A stretch of 64,000 nt of DNA from Actinomadura sp. J1-007. Lineage in GTDB: Bacteria; Actinomycetota; Actinomycetes; Streptosporangiales; Streptosporangiaceae. The notes beneath the pieces are model-generated. The model was given only the letters and a program-made list of their open reading frames with translations. It was not told the origin of the DNA and did not search any database. Made by a program: the position numbers and the translations under genes. This document shows positions 21,773 to 30,469 of the stretch, one piece after another. The stretch lies in assembly GCF_009793335.1 (NCBI RefSeq), contig NZ_WING01000001.1, positions 6,138,001-6,202,000 on the forward strand. The letters run 5' to 3'. Positions within the stretch are counted from its first letter, which is position 1; every line of letters begins with the position of its first letter.

Positions 21773-23677
21773 TCAGGAGGGGTGGACGGGGAGGGCGACC
21801 CAGGACGGGTTCTCCGGGTCGTGCCAGAGCTTGAGGCCGTTGCCGATCGAGTCGCCGAGCTGGGGGAGCGGCGGGAACAGGTGCGGGAAGTCGGCCGTCT
21901 GGACCGAGATCCGCAGGCGGTGCCCGGCCTTGATCACTCCGGCCGCGGGGAAGACCTCCACGTCGACCGCGACCGGCCGGTCCTTCGGCATGGGCTTCGC
22001 CGAGGCCCTGGTGAACGGGTGGTACGGCTGCGTGACCAGGCCGTCCCGCCGGACGGTCCGTCCGGCGTCGAGGGCCCGCAGCGACAGCACCTGCCAGCCG
22101 GACGTGAGCTGGGTGGCCTTGCCGTCCGGCGCGACGTCCTCCAGGCGCACGGTGAGCTGGCCGTCCTTGGCGGCGCTGGAGACGGTGAGGTGCGCGTTGA
22201 CGGGGCCGGTGAGGCGCAGCGGCTTGGCGACGGGGAGGTCGTAGGCGACGCCGAGCCTGTCGTTCCCGCTGTTGTCGTGCTCGCAGGACAGCCCGAGCAG
22301 CTTGAGGAAGCCCGCGCCCGCCCACTGCACGGTGGAACGGGAGCAGAGTCCCGCGAACGGGTTCCAGGGAACGGGGTCCGGGCCGCTGCCCTTCGCTTTG
22401 GCGGTCGTCAGCGTTCCGGGGCGGCCCGGCTTGGCGGAGCCGTTGAGGTGGAACGCCCGGTAGCGGACGTCGGCGGGAGGCCACTGGGCGGACGTCCTCC
22501 ACCGGCCCGAGCCGTTCTCGAAGTAGGTGACCGGGGCGACGTCCTTGTTGAGTGCCTTGTCGGGGGTCTGCCGTACGTAGCGGTCGAACCAGCGCAGCAT
22601 CTGCTCCTGGATCGGCGGTCCGGGAGGGACGGGCGTGCCCGGGATGGTGATGCCGAGCGCTGGCGAGGCGCCGTCGATGTGGTACCAGGGGCCGTACACG
22701 AATCGCGCCGGTACGCGCTTGGCGAGCCGCTGGTAGAGCATCGGCTCGCTGCGCTGGAAGAGGTCGAACTCGCCCCCGACCAGATAGGTCGGCACGTTCA
22801 CCTTGTCCACGACCTCAAGCGGCGAGCGTTCCCTGTAGAACGGGCCGTCGAACGCCTTGTCCCCGCCCGTGAGCGCGTTGAAGAGCATCGCGATCTGGAA
22901 CTCGCCGATGTTGCCGAAATGCTCCTGGAGCACCTTCAGCGCCTTCTGAGGATTCGCGCCGGAGTACGTGGGCGGCAGCAGCCCGGTTCCGCCCACGGCG
23001 GCCAGCCACATCGGAACGAACCCCAGGCCGAGCTGCCCGCCCGTCCCGATGACGTCGCGGTAGGCGTCGCCCATCGGCACCACAGGGAACAGCGCCTTGA
23101 GGCCCTTCGGGCGTTGCGCGGCCGTGAAAATCTGGTTGATGCCGCCGTACGAGGCGCCGACCATGCCGACCCGGCCGTCGCTCCAGGGCCGTGCGTTCGA
23201 CGCGGCCCATTCCACGACTTCCTTGCCGTCCCGCTGCTCGCGTGCGCTGAACGCCTCCCATTTCCCGCGCGAGCCGCCCGTGCCCCTGACGTCCGCCACG
23301 ATCTGGACGTATCCGCGCTTGACGAGGTATTCGCTGGCCATGTTCGCGCCGGGCAGGGTCTTGTTGTACGGCGTCAGCGTCACGATGACCGGGAACCGTC
23401 CGGGCGCCGCCTTGCCGTTGCGGGCGGGACGCCTGATGTCGGCGACGAGTTCGGTTCCGTCGCTCATCCGGAGAACGACGTCGCGTTCGATGGCGACGTC
23501 GTAGGTGGCGGGGCGGGCCGTCCATCCGGACGGGGCCGCGGCGGGCCTGCCGCCCTGCGCGGGCGCGGCGTTCCGCGCGGCGGTGGGGTGCGTAGGGCTC
23601 GCGTGTGCGGGGACGGCGCCGCCGAGGGCGAGCGCGGTGACGGCGAGCGGTGTGGTCCAGCGGGTGGCGCGACGCAT
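21773..23677 (-). CDS. Secreted CocE/NonD (peptidase S15-like) hydrolase
   Basis: 634 residues. A signal peptide (MRRATRWTTPLAVTALALGG, cleavage near AHAS) leads to an alpha/beta-hydrolase domain with the nucleophile motif GASYGG in VGMVGASYGGINQIF and the oxyanion-side DVRGTGGS. A C-terminal jelly-roll domain (~430-634) follows, as in X-Pro dipeptidyl peptidases and cocaine-esterase-like enzymes. It is predicted to cleave esters or amides outside the cell; the substrate is unknown. ATG 23677 has GGAGGT 7 bases upstream, and the open frame beyond it is not coding. A TetR-type palindrome lies about 70 bases upstream. Confidence 0.88.
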   Translation of the reverse strand: MRRATRWTTPLAVTALALGGAVPAHASPTHPTAARNAAPAQGGRPAAAPSGWTARPATYDVAIERDVVLRMSDGTELVADIRRPARNGKAAPGRFPVIVTLTPYNKTLPGANMASEYLVKRGYVQIVADVRGTGGSRGKWEAFSAREQRDGKEVVEWAASNARPWSDGRVGMVGASYGGINQIFTAAQRPKGLKALFPVVPMGDAYRDVIGTGGQLGLGFVPMWLAAVGGTGLLPPTYSGANPQKALKVLQEHFGNIGEFQIAMLFNALTGGDKAFDGPFYRERSPLEVVDKVNVPTYLVGGEFDLFQRSEPMLYQRLAKRVPARFVYGPWYHIDGASPALGITIPGTPVPPGPPIQEQMLRWFDRYVRQTPDKALNKDVAPVTYFENGSGRWRTSAQWPPADVRYRAFHLNGSAKPGRPGTLTTAKAKGSGPDPVPWNPFAGLCSRSTVQWAGAGFLKLLGLSCEHDNSGNDRLGVAYDLPVAKPLRLTGPVNAHLTVSSAAKDGQLTVRLEDVAPDGKATQLTSGWQVLSLRALDAGRTVRRDGLVTQPYHPFTRASAKPMPKDRPVAVDVEVFPAAGVIKAGHRLRISVQTADFPHLFPPLPQLGDSIGNGLKLWHDPENPSWVALPVHPS

Positions 23678-23743
23678 CCGGCGTACCTCCAGGCACGAGT
23701 TTCCCGCCGGTAACGTAATGGATCGCTTACCGGGGGAACAAGT

Positions 23744-23756
23744 ACTGACGTTCAGT
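23744..23756 (-). promoter_or_regulatory. Palindrome upstream of the S15-like hydrolase (TetR-type operator candidate)
   Basis: ACTGA-CGT-TCAGT is a 5-3-5 inverted repeat 67 bases upstream of the hydrolase ATG, in a locally AT-richer stretch. Such CTGA(C)GTTCAG sites are typical of TetR-family operators. The regulator is not adjacent. Confidence 0.4.
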
Positions 23757-23835
23757 CCAGTAGCGGCCGGAGGGCGTGCGCGGGCGGCGGGAGCGGGGCC
23801 GGGGCCGTTCGGCGGGGTGGACGGCCCCGGGGCGG

Positions 23836-24726
23836 TCAGCCGATCTTGAGGGCGCGGAGCCGGTCGAGCGGGTTCTGACGGGCGCCGGAACGGGCCGCCC
23901 GCGCGCTCGGGGCCGCGTACTGGCCGAGGGCGATGTAGGTGTTGAACGACGCCGCGTTCTTGCCGGACGGCGACGGGAGGCCGACCTTCCAGTCGATGAG
24001 CGGGCCGGGCAGGCCGCAGCCCGCGGTCTTCGGCACCGCGAACGCGCTGTCCTCCGCCGGACCGTTCAGCACGGTCGGGTGGCCGAACGGGTCGGCGGGG
24101 TCGCCCGGGTCGACGATCGTGACCTTGCTGAAGTCGACGGCGAGGTCCAGCTTCATCGGGTCCTTCTTCGAGCCGATGAAGCAGCCGGCGCCCAGCGCGT
24201 CGTTCCTGATCTTGATCTTCAGCCCGATCTTGGCGTTGGGCAGCTCGAACTCGAACCCGCCCGCGTACTTGGCCTGCACCTCCACCTTGAAGAACGGCAG
24301 GTCGTCGGTGCCCGGGATCGGCAGGCCGAGCAGGCCCGTCACCCCGCCCGGCACCTTCATCGGCCTGCCGGACATCCGCACGCTCGTGATCTTGCTGTTC
24401 TCCGAGGGGGACGCCTGGGTCGCCTGGACGACGATCCGCAGCGGCTTGCTGATCTGCTGGCTGAGGCCGCCGAGCTTCATCGTCCCGTCCGTGACGACGA
24501 GGCCGAGGCACACGGCGAGCGCCGGGTCCTGGCCGGCGGGCAGCGGCGCGCACTCCTTCTTGAAGTCGAAGGCGGGCACCTGCGGCGCGGCGGCCTGGTT
24601 CCGGGCCTGCGGCTGGGACGGGACGGACGGCCTCGGCGCGGCGGCGTTCGCGGGAACGGCGAGCGCGCCCGCCAGTGCGAGGCCGGCGGGCGCCGCCGCC
24701 AGGGCGGCGCGGGTGGAGGGCTTCAC
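23836..24726 (-). CDS. Secreted actinobacterial protein of unknown function
   Basis: 296 residues with a signal peptide (MKPSTRAALAAAPAGLALAG, cleavage near ANAAAP). The mature part has four cysteines (KKECAPL, LAVCLGL, GAGCFIG, TAGCGLP), probably in two disulfides, and a beta-rich core (SKPLRIVVQATQ, FKVEVQAKYAGGFEFE). I recognise it only as a conserved secreted actinomycete type without a described function. The start is GTG 24726, with AAAGG ~11 bases before it. It is preceded by an AT-rich palindrome at 24837-24860 that matches one upstream of another secreted-protein gene at 34647. Confidence 0.75.
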   Translation of the reverse strand: MKPSTRAALAAAPAGLALAGALAVPANAAAPRPSVPSQPQARNQAAAPQVPAFDFKKECAPLPAGQDPALAVCLGLVVTDGTMKLGGLSQQISKPLRIVVQATQASPSENSKITSVRMSGRPMKVPGGVTGLLGLPIPGTDDLPFFKVEVQAKYAGGFEFELPNAKIGLKIKIRNDALGAGCFIGSKKDPMKLDLAVDFSKVTIVDPGDPADPFGHPTVLNGPAEDSAFAVPKTAGCGLPGPLIDWKVGLPSPSGKNAASFNTYIALGQYAAPSARAARSGARQNPLDRLRALKIG

Positions 24727-24836
24727 GGGATTCGATGGACCTTTCCAGGATGGAGTACGCCCAGGCCGAAGGCTTGGATCGCTCCAGAAACGACTCGCCC
24801 GACTGCTGTGGCAGGAGTGAGCGAGGGGACACCAAA

Positions 24837-24860
24837 TTGAAAAACGCTCACGTTTTTAAA
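24837..24860 (-). promoter_or_regulatory. AT-rich palindrome upstream of secreted-protein gene (site A)
   Basis: AAAAACG (24840-24846), four bases, CGTTTTT (24851-24857): a perfect 7-bp inverted repeat in DNA of otherwise extreme GC content, 111-134 bases upstream of the GTG at 24726. The 24-base block matches 19 positions of the block at 34469-34492. Confidence 0.6.
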
Positions 24861-25012
24861 GCAAGCAGCACGGATGGCCGGATCCGGCCACCTCCGGCCG
24901 TGGACAAGGGCGGCCCGCGGCCGTTCTCGGGGACTCCACCCGCCGGTGGAGGGCGCGAAGTCCAGCCCCGCTCCGATCCGTTCGGCGGGGCGCGCTCCGT
25001 AGCGTCGTCGGC

Positions 25013-25495
25013 ATGAACCTGCTCGACAACGCCCTCATCGCGATCGCCGTCCTGAGCCTGATCCTCTACAGGCAGGTCCAGGCGGAGCGGATCGACGAGC
25101 GCAGGATGCTCACGCTCCCGGCCGTTCTGCTGATCGTCGGGCTCGCGCAGGGCGGGCTCGTGGACCGGGCGCACCCGGCCGTCGGCGGCGCGCTGCTCGC
25201 CGCCGGGATCGTCCTGGCGCTGGCCGGGGGCGGCCTGCGGGCGGCGACCGTGCGGGTCTGGCGGGACGGGACGGGCTCGCTCTGGCGGCGCGGCGGCGCG
25301 TGGACGGTCGCGGTGTGGCTGCTGTCGCTCGCGGCGCGCGCGGGCGTGATCGCGCTCGGGTACGCGGCGGGCGTCAGGCCCGGCACGGGCGACATCCTGG
25401 TCTTCCTCGGGCTGTCGCTGCTCGTCCAGAACCTCGTCGTCCTCTGGAGGGCGCGCCGCGTGGACGGAGCCGCACCGGTTAGCGTCGTGTCGTGA
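25013..25495 (+). CDS. Four-span membrane protein coupled to a sensor kinase
   Basis: 160 residues with about four hydrophobic segments (NALIAIAVLSLILYRQ, MLTLPAVLLIVGLAQGG, ALLAAGIVLALAGGGL, DILVFLGLSLLVQNLVVLW). It vaguely resembles CcdC/DUF1453-type membrane proteins, but I do not claim that. Its TGA overlaps the GTG of the histidine kinase gene (GTGA), and that gene in turn overlaps its response regulator gene, so the three form one operon. It may supply a sensory or accessory membrane component to the kinase. Confidence 0.75.
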   Translation: MNLLDNALIAIAVLSLILYRQVQAERIDERRMLTLPAVLLIVGLAQGGLVDRAHPAVGGALLAAGIVLALAGGGLRAATVRVWRDGTGSLWRRGGAWTVAVWLLSLAARAGVIALGYAAGVRPGTGDILVFLGLSLLVQNLVVLWRARRVDGAAPVSVVS

Positions 25496-26642
25496 CTCTC
25501 GCCGACCGGTTCCGCCGGAGGCCGTCGCAACGCCTCGCGCGGCTGACCGTCGTGGTCATCGCGCTGCTGTGGGGCGGCGGCGCGTACGTGCGGAGCCTGT
25601 TCCACTCCGAGCCCCGGCCGGCCCTGGAAGGGGTCGGCCTGCTCCTCGTCGTGCTGAACGCGACGACGGCCGCGATGCTGGTCGGCGCGATCGTCCTCAG
25701 GAACTGCGGGGACGCGCCGTGGCGGCGGACCGCGGCCGTGGCGCTGCTGCTGGGTTCGATGGCCGCCTCGCTGTGTCTGTACGCGCTCTCCCCGCACGGC
25801 GGCGGGGGGATCGTCTTCTCGATGATCGCGCTCTGGACGCTGGTGGGCGTGGCCAGCACGTTCTGGGGCGTCGCCCTGGGCGCGGTGACGATCGTCGCCG
25901 TGGGGACGCTCGGGGCGGTGTCCGAGCGGCACCACATCGACTTCGGGCTCCTGGCCGCGTTCGCCGGGGTGACGCTCGGCTCCCTCGCGAGCGTCCAGCG
26001 GGAGGCCGCGCTGGACGCCACGCGCCGGGCCGAGGCCGCCAACGCCATGCTGGGCGAACGGTCCCGCATCGCCCGGGAGATTCACGACATCCTGGCGCAC
26101 TCGCTGTCCGCGCAGATCGTCCACCTGGAGGGCGCCCGGATGCTGCTGGCCCGCGACGGCGACCGGGTACGGGCCCTCGACCGCGTCGAACGGGCCCAGC
26201 GCCTCGCGCGCTCGGGCCTGGAGGAGACCCGGCGGGCGCTCGCGACCCTGCGCGGGGACGCGCCCGAACCCGAGCAGGCCCTCGCCGAGCTGGCCGAGGA
26301 GTTCCACGCCAGCACCGGCCGGGCCTGCGAGGTCGAGGTGGCCGGCACGCCCCGCGAGCTGTCGCCGCAGGCCGGCCTGGCGGTGATCCGGACGGCCCAG
26401 GAGGCGCTGACGAACGTCCGCAGGCACGCTCCGGGGGCCCGCGCCCGCATCGTCCTGCGCTACGGGGACGGCGCCGTGGAGCTCGACGTGACCGACACCG
26501 GCGGCACCGAGCCCGTCCTGGAGGCCCCGGCGGCGGGTACGGGCTGGTGGGCATGCGGGAGCGGGCGGAGCTGATCGGTGGGACCCTGGAGACAGGACCG
26601 GAGGAAAAGGGCTTCCGGGTGTCGTTGCGGGTGCCGGTGTGA
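25492..26642 (+). CDS. NarL-type sensor histidine kinase (apparent frameshift)
   Basis: About 383 residues. Five to six membrane spans (~20-165) are followed by the HisKA_3 dimerisation domain with the phospho-acceptor His in REIHDILAHSLSAQI, then the ATPase domain (RTAQEALTNVRRHAPGA). The last segment, GYGLVGMRERAELIGG through SLRVPV, is in another frame. One extra G in the 26535-26537 run gives the intact G-box, so the frameshift is probably a sequence error. It overlaps its neighbours by 4 bases on each side and signals to the regulator encoded at 26639. Confidence 0.82.
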
Positions 26643-27307
26643 CGGAGAACAAGACGCGGATCCTGGTCGTCGACGACCAGACGGTGGTACGGGAGGGGCT
26701 GGTCCTCCTGCTGGAGATGCTGCCCGGCCTGGAGGTCGCCGGGGCGGCGGGCGACGGCGAGCAGGCGCTGGCCCTCGTCGGGGAGCTCCGACCTGACGTG
26801 GTGCTGATGGACCTGCGGATGCCCCGCGTGGACGGGGTCGAGGCCACCCGGCGGATCAAGGCGGCGCATCCGGACGTGGAGATCGTCGTCCTCACCACCT
26901 ACGCGGACGACGACTCGATCTTCGCGGCGCTCCGCGCGGGCGCGCGCGGCTACCTCACCAAGGACGCGGGCGCCGACGAGATCGCCCGCGCCGTACGGGC
27001 CGTACGGGGCGGCGCGGCCCAGCTCGACCCCGCCGTCCAGCGCCGCCTGGTCGAGGCGGTCGCGACCGGCGACCGGCCCCGGCCCGCGCGGGCGTCCGGC
27101 AACGAACTCCCCGACGGGCTCACCCGCCGCGAGGCCGAGGTCCTCGCGCTGATCGCGCAGGGCCGTTCCAACAGCGAGATCGCCGGTGACCTGTTCATCA
27201 GCGAGGCCACCGTCAAGACGCACATCAACAACCTGTTCGCCAAGGCGAATCTGCGCGACCGCGCGCAGGCGGTCACGTACGCGTTCCGCCACGGACTGGC
27301 GACCTGA
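26639..27307 (+). CDS. LuxR/NarL family response regulator
   Basis: 222 residues. Receiver domain (~5-125) with the acidic pair in LVVDDQTVV, the phospho-Asp in VVLMDLRMP, Thr in VVLTTYADD and Lys in YLTKDAG. C-terminal LuxR helix-turn-helix (~155-220: LTRREAEVLALIAQGRSNSEI, then TVKTHINNLFAK). It starts with GTG overlapping the kinase stop. It responds to the kinase at 25492; targets are unknown. The gene ends convergently with the esterase gene. Confidence 0.93.
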   Translation: MTENKTRILVVDDQTVVREGLVLLLEMLPGLEVAGAAGDGEQALALVGELRPDVVLMDLRMPRVDGVEATRRIKAAHPDVEIVVLTTYADDDSIFAALRAGARGYLTKDAGADEIARAVRAVRGGAAQLDPAVQRRLVEAVATGDRPRPARASGNELPDGLTRREAEVLALIAQGRSNSEIAGDLFISEATVKTHINNLFAKANLRDRAQAVTYAFRHGLAT

Positions 27308-27341
27308 GAGGCGTTCTCCGCGAACGTCCCCTGGAATCCGG

Positions 27342-28403
27342 TCAGCGGAGGGCGTTCCGCAGAGCTTCGGCGGCGATCCGCTGGGCTTCGCCCGCCACGG
27401 GCAGAACATGGTCGAGGCTCGCGAAACCGTGGAACGCGCCCTCGAACCGGCGGCTCTGCACCGGAACGCCCGCCTCGGCCAGCCGCGCGGCGTACGCCTC
27501 ACCCTCGTCGCGCAGCGGATCGCACTCGGCGGTGAGGACGCAGGCGGGCGGGAGGCCCGACAGGTCGTCCGCGCGCAGGGGAGAGGCGTCGGGGTCCGCC
27601 GCCTGCGCCGGGTCGCTGAGGTACTGCTCCCAAAACCACCTCATGTGCGCCGCCGTGAGGAAACCGCCTTCGGCGTGGTCGCGGTACGAGGCGGTGTCCT
27701 GCGCCGCGTCCGTCACCGGGTAGATCAGGAGCTGGAACGCGACGTGCGGGCCGCCCCGGTCGCGCGCATGCAGGCAGGCGGACGCGGCCAGCGCCCCGCC
27801 CGCGCTGTCCCCGGCCACCGCGAGGCGCGCCGGGTCGCCGCCGAGGGCCGCCGCGTTGCGGGAGGCCCACGCGACGGCGGCGCGCGCGTCCTCGACCGCG
27901 GCGGGGAACGGGTGCTCGGGCGCGAGCCGGTAGTCCACCGCCATCACGATCGCGCCGGACCCGGCGGTGAGCGCGCGGCAGAGCCGGTCGTGGCTGTCCA
28001 GGCCGCAGAGCACGAAGCCGCCGCCGTGGAAGAACACCACGACGGGCAGCCGCTGCGCCGCCTCGCCGGAATCGGAGGCCGCGCCGGGCGAGCGTGCGGT
28101 CATGCCGTTGGTGGGGGCGCCTTGCAGTCGTTCCGCCGTCTGGTCGGAGGTTGCGCCAGGCGGGCGTGCGGTCGTTCCGTCGGTGGGGGGTGTCTGCGGC
28201 CAGTAGAGGCGGATGGGGAGGGGGCCGCCGGGGCCGGGGATCGTGCGGTCCTCTACTCGTCCGACGGGGAGGGGCTCGATGTCGGGGATCGGGTTCGACT
28301 CCAGGGCGCGGCGGACGTCGGCGGCGTCCGTGTCCGGCCCGAGCGGCGGGAAGCCCGCCGCCATCGCCGCGGCGATCTTCTCCGCGCGTGGGTCAAGGGG
28401 CAT
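27342..28403 (-). CDS. Alpha/beta hydrolase of the HSL (GDSAG) family with an internal duplication
   Basis: 353 residues. The oxyanion-hole motif HGGG (VVVFFHGGGFVL), nucleophile GDSAGGALAA, acid Asp in ECDPLRDEG and catalytic His in FHGFASL define a hormone-sensitive-lipase-type carboxylesterase. Between the N-terminal cap and the first core strand (~72-118) is an insertion of two diverged 24-residue repeats (PTDGTTARPPGA..., PTNGMTARSPGA...), encoded by a 72-bp tandem duplication, which is unusual for the family. It overlaps the upstream SDR gene by 11 bases and is probably co-transcribed with it and the LLM oxidoreductase. The physiological ester is unknown. Confidence 0.88.
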   Translation of the reverse strand: MPLDPRAEKIAAAMAAGFPPLGPDTDAADVRRALESNPIPDIEPLPVGRVEDRTIPGPGGPLPIRLYWPQTPPTDGTTARPPGATSDQTAERLQGAPTNGMTARSPGAASDSGEAAQRLPVVVFFHGGGFVLCGLDSHDRLCRALTAGSGAIVMAVDYRLAPEHPFPAAVEDARAAVAWASRNAAALGGDPARLAVAGDSAGGALAASACLHARDRGGPHVAFQLLIYPVTDAAQDTASYRDHAEGGFLTAAHMRWFWEQYLSDPAQAADPDASPLRADDLSGLPPACVLTAECDPLRDEGEAYAARLAEAGVPVQSRRFEGAFHGFASLDHVLPVAGEAQRIAAEALRNALR

Positions 28404-29166
28404 GGGAGGCTCCTCTCTCCTGCATCATCACGACCTCGCCGGCGGTCCAGCCGCCGTCGACCGCGACCTCGGCGCCGGTCACGTACGACGCGGCGTCCGA
28501 GATCAGGAACGCGACGGCCTCGCCGATCTCGTCGGGGACGCCGACGCGGCCGAGGGCGGCGAGCGGGAAGCGGCCCTCGCCCACCTCGGCGCCGTGCTCG
28601 GCCGTCATGGGGGTGTACGTCATGCCGGGATGGACGGAGTTGACCCGGATCCGGTGCCGGCCGAGCTCAACCGCGGCGATCTTGGTGAGGCCGCGGACGC
28701 CCCACTTCGACGCCCCGTACCCGGAGGTGAGGGGCAGCGCGGTGAGCCCGGCCGCGGACGAGATGTTGACGACCGAGCCGCCCCCGGCGGCCCGCATCGG
28801 CTCGATGACCGACTTCAGGCCGAGGAAGACGCCGGTGAGGTTGATCTTCAGGACGCGCTCGAAGTGCTCCAGGCTCTCGTCCTCGATGAGCCGGTTCGAC
28901 GCCACGCCCGCGTTGTTGACCAGGCCGTCCACCCGGCCGTGCTCCCGTACGGCGGCCTCGACCACGGCGCGCCAGCCGTCCGGGCTGGTGACATCGTGGC
29001 GGAGGAACATCGCGCCGAGCTCGGCGGCGGTCCGCTCGCCCTCCTCGCCGAGAACATCGGTGATCACCACCTTGGCGCCGTCGCGCGCCATCCGGCGGGC
29101 CGCCGCGGCGCCGAGGCCGCGGGCGCCGCCCGTCACGATCACCACCTTGTCCAGGGGTCCCGCCAT
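28393..29166 (-). CDS. SDR family oxidoreductase
   Basis: 257 residues, a classical short-chain dehydrogenase. Cofactor loop TGGARGLG, NNAG motif in LVNNAGVASN, catalytic Ser in VVNISSAAG and the YxxxK pair in SGYGASKWG are all present. The Asp in VVITDVLG after the second strand favours NAD(H). The C-terminal VDGGWTAGE is typical. AGGAGGAG precedes the ATG. It lies in a catabolic-looking block with an esterase (11-base overlap) and an LLM flavin oxidoreductase (77 bases upstream). The substrate is probably a hydroxylated or keto hydrophobic compound; that is inference from context. Confidence 0.9.
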   Translation of the reverse strand: MAGPLDKVVIVTGGARGLGAAAARRMARDGAKVVITDVLGEEGERTAAELGAMFLRHDVTSPDGWRAVVEAAVREHGRVDGLVNNAGVASNRLIEDESLEHFERVLKINLTGVFLGLKSVIEPMRAAGGGSVVNISSAAGLTALPLTSGYGASKWGVRGLTKIAAVELGRHRIRVNSVHPGMTYTPMTAEHGAEVGEGRFPLAALGRVGVPDEIGEAVAFLISDAASYVTGAEVAVDGGWTAGEVVMMQERGASHAP

Positions 29167-29243
29167 CGTCGTCTCCTCCTGCCGTACGGGCCCGGACCGC
29201 GCGGCACCGGGGTGCCCGCGCCGCGTCCGGAAGGTTCAAAGGT

Positions 29244-30359
29244 TCAGCGGAAGCGCGGGACGACCTTGTCGCCCCACTGCCTGATCGTCTCCAGGCACGC
29301 CTCCTGCGGCACGGTCCCCATCTGGATCAGGCACATGACCTCGTCGACCCCCGCGTCCGCGAGCCGTTCGACGTAGGCGATCGCGTCGTCGGCGGTGCCG
29401 TAGGCGTGCTCGGCGTTGAACGTGGCCGTCGCGTTGGGCCGCACGGGGATCTTCGCCTCGTGCAGGTACGCGACCTGCCGTTCGGCCGCCTCCCTGATCT
29501 CCCGGACCTCGTCCCCGCCGGGGCGGACGGCCTCGTCGGGCGGCGGCGCGCCGCCGTACCAGTGCGCGATCGACTGGGCGAAGAAGCGCTGGCCGCGCGT
29601 CCCGACCCGGACGGCCTCCGCGCGGTCGTCCAGGACGATCGTCGGGCACAGGGCCGCGAAATGGTCGTTGACGACGGACGACACGAGGCGCTCGCCGGTG
29701 CGGGCGGCGATCGCGGCGCCGTACGCCTCGCGCATCTCCGCCACCTGCTCGGGCCCCGCGAAGCCGAGGACGAGCGCGCCGACGCCGTAGTCGGCGGCGA
29801 GCGCGAGCGTCTCGCGCTTCGAGCACGCCAGGAACAGCGGCGGATGCGGGTCCTGGACGGGCCGCGGCAGGATCGGGTGCGGCGGGATGTCGAGCAGCGG
29901 GCCGTGCCACTCCAGCTCCTCGTCGCGCCACGCGGAGCCGATGATGCGCAGCGCCTCATCCACCTCGTCGTAGGTACGCGCCGGATCGACGCCGCACAGC
30001 GAGGTCTCCTGGCGTGTCGCGCCGCGTCCGGCCCCGAGGTCGAGGCGGCCTCCCGACAGCACGTCGAGCATGGCGGCGCGCTCGGCGACGCGGGCGGGGT
30101 GGTTGAAGTTGAACGGCATGCAGACCACGCCGTGGCCGAGCCTGATGCGCTCGGTGCGGGCCGCGACGTACGTCAGGAAGATCTCGGGCGCGCTCATGTG
30201 GGCGTACCACTTGAGGGAGTGGTGCTCGACGGCCCAGATCCGGTCGAATCCGGCCTGCTCGGCGAGGACGGCCTGGTCGACGCAGTCGCGCAGGACCCGC
30301 CGCTCGTGCTCGGGGGACGGGTCGGCGAGCTGGGCCTCAAAGATCATCGAGAACTTCAC
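29244..30359 (-). CDS. LLM class flavin-dependent oxidoreductase
   Basis: 371 residues of the luciferase-like TIM barrel: FDRIWAVEHHSLKWY at the flavin pocket, the strand RIRLGHGVVCMPFNFNHPARVAERAAMLD, and SGGRLDLGAGRG. Such enzymes use reduced FMN or F420 for monooxygenation or dehydrogenation of small organics. GTG 30359 is chosen because GGAGGTGG lies 4 bases before it; upstream codons would run into the PadR promoter. It is the first gene of the LLM-SDR-esterase block and is divergent from the padR-like gene, its probable regulator. Confidence 0.9.
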   Translation of the reverse strand: MKFSMIFEAQLADPSPEHERRVLRDCVDQAVLAEQAGFDRIWAVEHHSLKWYAHMSAPEIFLTYVAARTERIRLGHGVVCMPFNFNHPARVAERAAMLDVLSGGRLDLGAGRGATRQETSLCGVDPARTYDEVDEALRIIGSAWRDEELEWHGPLLDIPPHPILPRPVQDPHPPLFLACSKRETLALAADYGVGALVLGFAGPEQVAEMREAYGAAIAARTGERLVSSVVNDHFAALCPTIVLDDRAEAVRVGTRGQRFFAQSIAHWYGGAPPPDEAVRPGGDEVREIREAAERQVAYLHEAKIPVRPNATATFNAEHAYGTADDAIAYVERLADAGVDEVMCLIQMGTVPQEACLETIRQWGDKVVPRFR

Positions 30360-30376
30360 GTCCACCTCCGGGGTCC

Positions 30377-30462
30377 GTTCCGTTGTATTCCAAATCGGAA
30401 CATCCGGCAAGGGGCGATCTCGCACGGACGCGGGACCGGGGACGCGCCCGCCTGGCTACGCT
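30377..30462 (+). promoter_or_regulatory. Divergent promoter region between the LLM oxidoreductase and PadR genes
   Basis: GTTCC (30377-30381) and GGAAC (30397-30401) form an interrupted palindrome with a 15-base spacer beside the LLM gene, a plausible PadR operator. TACGCT (30457-30462) lies 7 bases before the PadR ATG, implying a leaderless transcript. Confidence 0.4.
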
Positions 30463-30469
30463 GGCTGGC

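Noticed and set aside
23678..24835. N-terminal extension of the S15-like hydrolase across the upstream secreted-protein region
   Set aside because: The signal peptide and ribosome binding site at 23677 mark the start; the upstream frame is a shadow of the gene at 23836-24726.
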